From Pleurocapsales cyanobacterium LEGE 06147 (GTDB lineage Bacteria > Cyanobacteriota > Cyanobacteriia > Cyanobacteriales > Xenococcaceae), in the NCBI GenBank assembly GCA_015207585.1, contig JADEWQ010000028.1:16946-55866 (forward strand): a stretch of 38,921 nucleotides of DNA, in the 5' to 3' direction. Under the pieces are notes generated by a model. That model saw only the letters and a list, made by a program, of their open reading frames with translations, was not told the origin of the DNA and searched no databases. The stretch's first letter is position 1; each line of letters starts with the position of its first letter. This document shows positions 33,691 through 38,921 of the stretch, one piece after another. The position numbers and the translations under genes were made by a program.

Positions 33691-33717
33691 TCGTTAGACA
33701 AGCGATGGGTAGTTCAC
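33680..33717 (+). ncRNA. putative right-end / omega-RNA 3' hairpin of tnpB element
   Basis: In IS605-group elements the guide RNA for TnpB overlaps the end of tnpB and the right end, with its guide segment starting just past the element boundary. Here the overlap of the tnpB stop with a hairpin and a terminal TTCAC fits that layout. If made, its guide would start near 33718 in the leader of the RidA gene. Inferred from position; transcription is not shown. Confidence 0.45.
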
Positions 33718-33777
33718 TCCCACCTACTTGCTTAAAACAACAAGATGGTATTATTTTGATCAGTGAAAGGAAATCTG

Positions 33778-34173
33778 ATGGACAGAGAAAATATCATTTC
33801 CTCCCACTTATTCGCAGCTCGCGGACCATTTTCACACGCCGTAAAAATCAGTGGGTCTGGAAGCTTGATTTTTACTTCGACTGTCGCGGCTCTTGACAAA
33901 AACTGGCACGTCATAGGCGAAGGAGATATCCGAAAACAGACTGAGGCAACCATTCTTAATTTGAAAACAGTTTTGCACGAGGCAGGAGCCAGTATTAAGG
34001 ATGTAGTTAAAGTCAATTGGTACCTCACGGATATAAGCCATTTTCAGACCGTGCTTGAGGTGAGAGAGCAAATGTTTGAAGGCAACAGACCAGCAAGTGC
34101 CACAATTCCCATTGGTTCTCTTGCCATTCCCGAACTCTTACTCGAGGCAGATGCGATCGCAGTTATTCAGTAA
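33778..34173 (+). CDS. RidA/YjgF/Rid-family protein
   Basis: 131 aa from ATG 33778, with GAAAGGA about 7-8 nt upstream; a GTG at 33763 gives 136 aa. The family pattern is seen in GPFSHAVKISGSGSLIFTS, LNLKTVLHEAGASIKDVVKV, YLTDISHFQTVLEVREQMF and RPASATIPIGSLAIPELLLE. RidA proteins deaminate reactive enamine/imine intermediates or bind small molecules. The Arg in the RPA-AT motif, needed for deaminase activity in RidA, is present (GNRPASAT). The tnpB element ends about 60 bp upstream and may have displaced the native promoter. Subfamily not assigned. Confidence 0.88.
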   Translation: MDRENIISSHLFAARGPFSHAVKISGSGSLIFTSTVAALDKNWHVIGEGDIRKQTEATILNLKTVLHEAGASIKDVVKVNWYLTDISHFQTVLEVREQMFEGNRPASATIPIGSLAIPELLLEADAIAVIQ

Positions 34174-34204
34174 TAATTTTAAAAAGTACTAGTACCGCTA
34201 CGCG

Positions 34205-34240
34205 GAAGTTACGCAGGCAAAAGTCACGCAGGCAAAAGGT
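34205..34240. repeat. short tandem repeat (ACGCAGGCAAAAG)
   Basis: Two adjacent copies of AGTYACGCAGGCAAAAG follow a CGCTACGCGG palindrome between the RidA gene and the convergent epimerase gene. Non-coding. Confidence 0.6.
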
Positions 34241-34323
34241 AAAAAGCTGTTATCTCTTAATTAATAGCCAAAAGTAAGAAGAAAGCTCTCAAAGAAAAAC
34301 CAGAGATATAATAACTTTCTATT

Positions 34324-35190
34324 TCAAACAATTGTATCGGGATAAATTAATTTGTAACCTGCTGCTTTAATCTTCTGATTGTCCACGCAAGCATTCAGAG
34401 AGCTAAAGCTTGGCTTGGTTGCGTCCCAAGAAACTCTGGGAAGACCCTGGCGATCGCAAATGTGGTCGAACAGATCTCGGTTGGTTCGGTGTAGATCGTT
34501 TACCAAATTATAAATACCATCCAACCTGTTTTGGCGAACAAACTCGACAGCCGCAATAATGTCATCTAGATGAATCCAACAGGCAATATTTTCACCGCTT
34601 CCAGGAAGAGTTTCGCCAGCAAAACGACCTATGCGTTTTGTTAACTCGCGACCGGGACCATAAATGCCGCCTAAACGCAGAATACAAACTTTGATAGCTT
34701 TAATAGCCGAGTGCAATAAAACCTGCTCTGCTTCATACAGCACCTTATTATATTCGCTGTTGGTATCGGCTGGAGAAGCTTCATCAACCCACTTGCCATT
34801 TTTGTCCCCATAGATGGCGCAGCTACTCAAATAAATTAACTGCTTCACCGTGGAAGCATCTCTCAACGCCGCGACCAAATTTCTGACAGTAGGAAGGTAA
34901 GTTTCTTCATATCCCTTTGCATCCACTTGGCGATCGCCGACTGGAGCGACACTGATAAGAACTGTATCCTGATTTTGGATTATCGACTGTACAGCTTTAG
35001 CGTCATGTCCTTTCATGACTACTACCTGCGCGGCTACTTCCTCGAGTTTGGCAACTCGCTCCTGTCTTGTAGTAGTTGCTGTCACTAAATGACCCTTTTT
35101 TTGCCAATAACGAGCTAAGGCAGTTCCCACATAGCCACAGCCGATAATCGCTACTTTATCAAAGACACGGGAAAAATTAGCAACCATCAA
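34324..35190 (-). CDS. NAD(P)-binding SDR / epimerase-like protein
   Basis: 288 aa. The N-terminal Rossmann fold has VAIIGCGYVGTALARYWQKK (13-32), then ISVAPVGDRQ and LIYLSSCAIYGDKNGKWVDE, typical of extended SDRs of the YeeZ type. The usual YxxxK catalytic pair is changed: the site reads EYNKVLYEAEQ, so the Lys position is Leu. It may therefore bind nucleotide without normal epimerase chemistry, or use a different mechanism. VCILRLGGIYGPGRE and a WIHLDDIIAAVEF motif complete the domain. It probably starts at one of the two Met codons (35190 or 35187). It stands alone, convergent with the RidA gene. Confidence 0.8.
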   Translation of the reverse strand: MMVANFSRVFDKVAIIGCGYVGTALARYWQKKGHLVTATTTRQERVAKLEEVAAQVVVMKGHDAKAVQSIIQNQDTVLISVAPVGDRQVDAKGYEETYLPTVRNLVAALRDASTVKQLIYLSSCAIYGDKNGKWVDEASPADTNSEYNKVLYEAEQVLLHSAIKAIKVCILRLGGIYGPGRELTKRIGRFAGETLPGSGENIACWIHLDDIIAAVEFVRQNRLDGIYNLVNDLHRTNRDLFDHICDRQGLPRVSWDATKPSFSSLNACVDNQKIKAAGYKLIYPDTIV

Positions 35191-35348
35191 TTTTTATTTA
35201 GCAAGCGTTCCAACAATTATATGGTCCCCGTTGATACGTTTGCTAACTCTTATTTATTTTGCAATCAATGTACATTGCTTCTTCAGGTTTAAATAAATTC
35301 AATGAATGAAACAATGTACATCGATACTTTCAAACTAGTATCTACTTC

Positions 35349-35807
35349 CTAGTTGCTAAAAACATCCTTGATGTTATCAATAGTGCTTTCAACAACATTC
35401 TTTGTATTATCTACTGCTTTCTCAGTTCGAGCTGCATCTTCCTCTGCTCTTTGTTCAATTCGAGCTGCATCTCTTTTTGCTTTGCGTTCAACAAAACTGC
35501 CATTGTCATCGGTTGTTCGATCGACTCGCTCGGCATTTTTATATGCAGTTCGCTCAACCTTATCTGCCGTATCTCGGATGAAACTCTTAGCTCGTCCAGC
35601 ATCTTCACTAGCTTTCTCTTGAACTCGATCGCCCGCGTCTGCCACTAAAATCGAGTTGGCAGCAGGATCGGCAATTGCTGCGGTGTTCGAGAAAAATGCA
35701 CCCTGCCAAACGAAGGCGATCGCCGACACACAAAATAGAGTTGTCGCCATCCAGCGCCCTACCGTTGAAAGCAGTTTCATAAAATTATTCAATTTCATAG
35801 AATACAA
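35349..35807 (-). CDS. exported charged, helix-rich repeat protein
   Basis: 152 aa; M4 or M10 are other possible starts. Residues 15-48 hold a signal-like hydrophobic segment (WMATTLFCVSAIAFVWQGAF) followed by AIADPAA. The mature part is almost entirely charged helix with repeated units (DRVQEKASEDAGRAKSF, VERTAYKNAERVDRTTDD, VERKAKRDAARIEQRAEED), reminiscent of LEA-like or coiled proteins. The 11-residue periodicity suggests an amphipathic helix, perhaps associated with membranes or stress. No enzymatic motif. Unknown function; such proteins recur in cyanobacteria. Confidence 0.7.
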   Translation of the reverse strand: MYSMKLNNFMKLLSTVGRWMATTLFCVSAIAFVWQGAFFSNTAAIADPAANSILVADAGDRVQEKASEDAGRAKSFIRDTADKVERTAYKNAERVDRTTDDNGSFVERKAKRDAARIEQRAEEDAARTEKAVDNTKNVVESTIDNIKDVFSN

Positions 35808-35898
35808 TCTTGATGAGATTTAGCATTCTAATTTCTACTTCATCTCGGTCATCGGCTAAATCTTTCCTTAGATAGAACTACTTAACAATCTTTACTTT

Positions 35899-35985
35899 CT
35901 ATCGAGTACTTTCTTTTTCTATATCTACTTCTGTTCCTTCCCGAAGTCCTATTTGGTCCGATATTGCTTTTGGTATTCTAATCTT
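35899..35985 (-). pseudogene. fragment of MazE/AbrB-type antitoxin
   Basis: The minus strand reads KIRIPKAISDQIGL, then REGTEVDIEKESTR and a stop, the C-terminal half of a SpoVT/AbrB-like DNA-binding domain as found in MazE. The N-terminal part is missing. It is in a different frame from the truncated SDR gene and begins exactly at its end, so two broken genes are joined here. No toxin gene follows downstream. Confidence 0.6.
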
Positions 35986-36412
35986 GAAAACCAGCAATCG
36001 AAGAAACATTAATAATACTGCCAGAACCCCGCTGTTTCATCTCTGGTAAAAATAAACCCGTTAGCCCTACTAATGCTGTAATGTTGAGTTGAATCATCTC
36101 GATTTGCTTGTCTAAAGGGCGATCTGCAAACGCTCCATAATCGCCAAACCCAGCATTGTTAATTAATAAATCTACACTTAATCCTAATCGCTCGACTCGA
36201 TCGAATAAAGTGCGGGCGGCTTCAGGTTCGGTCAAGTTTTGTACTATTACTTCTGCCCGAATGTTAAATTGCCCTTGTAGTTGTTGGGCCAGCTGGTTGA
36301 GTTTATCTTCCGAACGAGCGACCAATACTAAATTAGTGTTTTTAGCAGCAAGTTCTAGGGCGAAAGCTTCACCGATTCCAGAAGAAGCACCAGTAATTAA
36401 AGCAGTTTCCAT
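35978..36412 (-). pseudogene. 3'-truncated short-chain dehydrogenase
   Basis: From Met25 (ATG 36412) of the longest frame the protein begins METALITGASSGIGEAFALE, the cofactor loop of classical SDRs, then LVARSEDKLNQLAQQL, LINNAGFGDYGAF and GSIINVSSIAGFQD before the stop. The normal protein of about 260 aa should continue to the YxxxK active site, which is missing. The frame is cut right after the SSIAG strand and continues into an unrelated MazE-like sequence. It is not expected to be active. The 24 residues upstream of Met25 look non-native. Confidence 0.85.
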
Positions 36413-36494
36413 AAAATTCTCAATCAGCTTGGCAATTTTCGTTAAGAATTGTAACGCAAAACCCTGCTTTTTTTTCTTGCTCAAAAGTAGTAAT

Positions 36495-36713
36495 TTAGCG
36501 ATCGCTAAAAAATTGCCAAACGTTCTGTATTAATCGGACTAGTTGCTGCCAGACTTCCTGATACCCAATCCCAAATACTACCTGTAAGAAAAGGACAATT
36601 GCGGCGATCGTTATAGCAGTAGTGATACTGACTTTAACTACTCTAATTAGCCAAGTAAAAATTAACCAAGCAATAACAATTGCTGTAACTAAAACAATTA
36701 ACTCTGCTGGCAT
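36495..36713 (-). CDS. small two-helix membrane protein
   Basis: 72 aa with two hydrophobic segments (IVLVTAIVIAWLIFTWLI and ITTAITIAAIVLFLQVVFGI) separated by a short basic loop, and an amphipathic end (VWQQLVRLIQNVWQFFSDR). This kind of small inner-membrane protein is common in cyanobacteria; no function is known to me. It lies upstream of, and on the same strand as, the truncated SDR. Confidence 0.65.
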   Translation of the reverse strand: MPAELIVLVTAIVIAWLIFTWLIRVVKVSITTAITIAAIVLFLQVVFGIGYQEVWQQLVRLIQNVWQFFSDR

Positions 36714-37115
36714 AAGTCAACCAGATTAAAACCCTAATAACCGAGTCTATTGGCGGCAAATATCTTCTCAATCATAGCCGATGCTCGTTCCCGTACTCTG
36801 AGCAAGAGGTTTTACAGCGTCTCCCGAAAACTGCGTAAGTTCTGGCTACGAGCATTGACAACTTATACCAATTTAAATAGTTAGGAGATTTTACATTGCG
36901 TTATATATTGATAGGGACGAAGAGGTTCGCTTGCTGTGCTCGCCCGCGCCCTCTTTGCACTGCCAAAGGCAGCATCGCCCCTATAACAATGCGTCCTAAC
37001 TTTCCATCTCGATCTCAACCTTAGATTGGGTTGGTGTGACCTACAAGATCGGCGATCGCTACTTTGAGATTATTAATATGTAATGGATCTAAATATTGTT
37101 TAGGAGAATTCTGGC
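36714..37115. other. intergenic region with MITE-like element and possible remnant
   Basis: Besides the element at 36880-37002, the minus strand at 36734-36805 reads LLLRVRERASAMIEKIFAA, then NRLGY and a stop, which could be a gene end or chance. The remaining bases (37003-37115) form the ttcA leader with one HIP1-like site. Confidence 0.45.
36880..37002. mobile_element. 123-bp MITE-like inverted-repeat element
   Basis: The left end (AGTTAGGAGATTTTACATTG, continuing GCGTTATA and then TAGGGACG) is an imperfect inverse of the right end, whose complement begins AGTTAGGACGCATTGTTATA and continues GGGGCG. The inside holds smaller GC-rich palindromes (CTGCCAAAGGCAG). There is no coding capacity. 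A lone left end of the same family is at 3219-3247, so it is dispersed. Confidence 0.65.
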
Positions 37116-37922
37116 ATGGGAGCAACAAAGGTTCGTACCTCAAATACCTTCAAAAAATTACAGGCATGCTTGCGAGGTTTAGTGGGAAAAGCAATCCACA
37201 ATTATAATATGATTGAAAACGGCGATCGCGTGATGGTTTGCCTCTCAGGGGGCAAAGATTCCTACACCATGCTCGATCTTTTGCTCAGTCTCCAACGCAA
37301 ATCTCCCGTACAATTCGAGCTTTTTGCCGTAAATCTAGACCAGAAACAGCCAGGTTTTCCAGAGCAGGTGTTGCCAGAATATCTAGAATCTGTGGGCGTA
37401 TCTTACCGAATTATTGAAAAAGATACCTACAGCATTGTTAAACGAGTTATTCCCGAAGGAGCGACCATGTGCGGCTTGTGTTCTCGCTTGCGCCGAGGAA
37501 TTCTCTACCGGGTAGCAAGGGAAGAAGGAGCAACTAAAATTGCTTTGGGTCATCATCGGGAGGACATTATCGAAACTTTATTTCTCAATATGTTTTATGG
37601 CGGACGACTTAAAGCCATGCCTCCCAAGCTTTTGAGCGACGACGGACAGCACGTGGTTATTCGACCTTTAGCTTATTGTCCAGAACGAGATATTGAGCGT
37701 TACGCTAATGCCAGACAGTTTCCCATTATTCCCTGTCAACTTTGTGGTTCTCAGGAAAACTTACAGCGCGCCCAGATCGAGCAGCTTTTAAAGACTTGGG
37801 AACGAGAACATCCAGGTCGAATTGACAGTTTATTCCGCAGTCTTCAACATGTCTCGCCGTCTCATCTAGCAGATACCCAATTGTTTGATTTTACTAGCTT
37901 GAAAAGACAGAATCTCGACTAA
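37116..37922 (+). CDS. ttcA: TtcA-type tRNA 2-thiolation enzyme
   Basis: 268 aa. The PP-loop [13 protein letters not shown] (44-56) activates the target base with [14 protein letters not shown] carries Cys119 and Cys122, and CQLCGSQ the third cysteine, which hold the Fe-S cluster in Ttc[21 protein letters not shown] and [11 protein letters not shown] are also family-specific. TtcA makes 2-thiocytidine at position 32 of some tRNAs. Start ATG 37116 follows TTTAGGAGAATTCTGGC, giving a good ribosome site. It converges on the VOC gene with 38 bp between stops. Confidence 0.93.
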   Translation: MGATKVRTSNTFKKLQACLRGLVGKAIHNYNMIENGDRVMVCLSGGKDSYTMLDLLLSLQRKSPVQFELFAVNLDQKQPGFPEQVLPEYLESVGVSYRIIEKDTYSIVKRVIPEGATMCGLCSRLRRGILYRVAREEGATKIALGHHREDIIETLFLNMFYGGRLKAMPPKLLSDDGQHVVIRPLAYCPERDIERYANARQFPIIPCQLCGSQENLQRAQIEQLLKTWEREHPGRIDSLFRSLQHVSPSHLADTQLFDFTSLKRQNLD

Positions 37923-37960
37923 CAGTAATTCTGAATGAAGATTCTTGACTACTGAATTTT

Positions 37961-38554
37961 CTAATTAGATACTTCTGCCATTTCAATCACTCGGTCTTCT
38001 AAATCTTTTACCAAGAAATTAAGAGGTTTATCTCGACGAATTTTATATTTCAAACGTCTTGCTTGAACGCGCAATAAAACTTCTTCCAAACAATCGCGAT
38101 CGAAACAAACGTGACGCTGACGGTTTTTTTGACCTAAACTAGCTCCAGTAATAACGTGTAACTGAGTATTTTTTTTCAGTTGATACCACAAGCCATCCGC
38201 ACCGCCAAAACCAGGGTTAGTTGGATTAGCTGACAAATAGAGAGAATCGATACCCCCCGTTCCTAGAGTTTGCTCATAGTTATAGTAGTAGTGCAGGGGA
38301 ACATCGGCAGTGGATAGATTTAATAGACCTTCATAAAATTGTTGGGCAATTTTGAGATCGGAAACCATGATCGTATGCACTTTCGGCGCACTAGTGAGAA
38401 ACATCCACATTGCCCCTGCATAAGCGAGCAACAGCATCACCATGATGCCTTGAGTGGAAAAAAGACTATCTAGAGGTATAGAAGGTAAAAATGCGCCTAA
38501 ACGATAATTACTAACTAATAAGTCAAAATTTTCAATAATTGTGGTCATCATCAA
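37961..38554 (-). CDS. membrane-anchored glyoxalase-like (VOC) protein
   Basis: 197 aa; M2 or M3 are equally possible starts. Residues 35-54 are hydrophobic (QGIMVMLLLAYAGAMWMFLT), a probable membrane anchor. The rest resembles a VOC/glyoxalase fold: VHTIMVSDLKIAQQFYEGLL, LHYYYNYEQTLGTGGIDSLY and HVCFDRDCLEEVLLRVQAR, ending with FLVKDLEDRVIEMAEVS. VOC enzymes use a metal site made of His and Glu; possible ligands are His59 and a C-terminal Glu, but this is not certain. Cyanobacterial relatives are annotated only as glyoxalase-like. No operon partner. Confidence 0.75.
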   Translation of the reverse strand: MMMTTIIENFDLLVSNYRLGAFLPSIPLDSLFSTQGIMVMLLLAYAGAMWMFLTSAPKVHTIMVSDLKIAQQFYEGLLNLSTADVPLHYYYNYEQTLGTGGIDSLYLSANPTNPGFGGADGLWYQLKKNTQLHVITGASLGQKNRQRHVCFDRDCLEEVLLRVQARRLKYKIRRDKPLNFLVKDLEDRVIEMAEVSN

Positions 38555-38794
38555 TTAAATCGTCAACGATTGGTTAGCATTTTTAAAAGATTGTCAGTTA
38601 AGTCAGTATTTTATTTTAGCTATGAGCTTATATGGATCGGTAATTTGTTGGCGATCTTAGCATTATTGAGAAGATAACTTCGGCTATTTTTCTCCTCTCA
38701 GCCTATCCTATTTGCCCGATTCTTTGGAAAAGCTTGTTTGTAAAATCGTAGTTTAGTTTTTTTTCTCAATCTTCAAATTGTCTTATTACTCTAA

Positions 38795-38836
38795 GTGAAG
38801 TACCTAGCGGTTCTCTTGCGAGTAACCGTAGGCTTC
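38795..38836 (-). repeat. right-end hairpin of a second IS605-type element
   Basis: On the minus strand: AAGCC, then CCTACGGTT...AACCGCTAGG arms, then TACTTCAC. The same order (AAGCC, arm, loop, arm, TA-TTCAC) ends the tnpB element at 33680-33717. The terminal TTCAC complement is at 38795-38799, so the element extends rightward out of the window. Confidence 0.6.
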
Positions 38837-38921
38837 CTACCCAGCAGACAGCACAGTAGTAGATTTCTTTCGTCCTCTATTACTGCGTCTTACGTCTGGA
38901 CAGTAGGCTTTTTCCCCGCTT
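38837..38921 (-). CDS. tnpB: partial TnpB, C-terminal end (continues beyond window)
   Basis: The minus-strand frame ending at TAG 38837-38839 reads SGEKAYCPDVRRSN, then RGRKKSTTVLSAG. It shares VRRS and GRKKST with the C-terminus of the tnpB at 32458-33690, in the same order relative to the right-end hairpin. The catalytic domains lie to the right, outside the window, so the integrity of the gene is unknown. Confidence 0.6.
   Translation of the reverse strand, partial: SGEKAYCPDVRRSNRGRKKSTTVLSAG

Larger units (their letters stand above)
32411..33717 (+). mobile_element. IS200/IS605-type element with tnpB only
   Basis: TTCAC at 32411-32415 and again at 33713-33717 bracket a tnpB gene. The right end has a hairpin (CCCACGCTT near 33680 with AAGCGATGGG at 33700-33709) followed by TAGTTCAC, the layout of IS605-group right ends from which the TnpB guide RNA is made. 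There is no tnpA transposase, so it could only move with a TnpA in trans. The left end is short, with 42 nt before the tnpB start. The exact cleavage points are inferred from the TTCAC motifs. Confidence 0.75.

Noticed and set aside
33705-33896. 63-aa plus-strand ORF overlapping the start of the RidA gene
   Set aside because: It is another frame of the tnpB right end and the RidA coding sequence.
36734-36805. minus-strand peptide LLLRVRERASAMIEKIFAA
   Set aside because: Looks like a gene end, but it has no start, no family I recognise, and is only about 24 codons.
1-38921. tRNA, rRNA or well-known riboswitches
   Set aside because: I looked through the intergenic regions for cloverleaf ends and conserved riboswitch cores and found none I could support by eye.

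Overview
The window is chromosomal DNA from a cyanobacterium. It carries cyanophycin synthetase and cyanophycinase (cphA, cphB), the circadian output kinase SasA, a degraded phycobilin lyase of the CpcT/CpeT family, a DUF3134 gene, many HIP1 octamers (GCGATCGC) and many short GC-rich palindromic repeats in an AT-rich background. The repeats, TA genes and IS605-type tnpB elements suggest a large, repeat-rich genome (a Pleurocapsales-like or other large-genome lineage is a guess).

Layout. (1) 1-3.8 kb is an accessory, decaying zone: a MazF toxin whose antitoxin gene has a stop at codon 6, an orphan HicB-like antitoxin, a 145-bp direct repeat around both, a small inverted-repeat element, and a chimera of a kinase C-lobe with an FGE-sulfatase-type domain, cut off at its N-terminus next to a repeat end. 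(2) 3.3-8.8 kb is mostly housekeeping: an SRPBCC protein, hemF, a cpcT-like pseudogene, a DUF3134 protein, mraY, a phosphoribulokinase-like kinase and a small conserved protein. (3) 8.75-9.7 kb is a long non-coding stretch with two terminator-like hairpins. It precedes (4) 9.7-19.3 kb, a plus-strand cluster: DPM1-like GT2, methyltransferase, GT2, sulfotransferase, flippase-like membrane protein and three tandem paralogous polytopic proteins that look like GT-C enzymes. These probably build and export a sulfated glycan or glycolipid. (5) 19.4-27.5 kb: cphA and cphB (minus strand), trmD, sasA and a GH57 branching-type enzyme. (6) 27.8-30.7 kb: a large exported TPR protein whose best upstream ATG is out of frame by one base at a C8 tract. 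(7) 31.1-34.2 kb: two small lipocalin-like proteins, a tnpB element bounded by TTCAC and broken by one in-frame TGA, and a RidA protein. (8) 34.3-38.9 kb: an SDR-like epimerase, an exported Ala/Arg/Glu/Asp-rich protein, a truncated SDR joined to a MazE/AbrB fragment, a small membrane protein, a 123-bp MITE-like element, ttcA, a membrane-anchored VOC protein, and the 3' end of a second tnpB element entering from the right edge.

The least explained features are the sulfated-glycan cluster with its triplicated membrane genes, a hairpin element found twice with apparently compensatory stem changes (27782-27896 and 32299-32390), the homopolymer frame break before the TPR gene, and repeats inserted in frame into coding regions. 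All calls come from reading the sequence; no database search was run.
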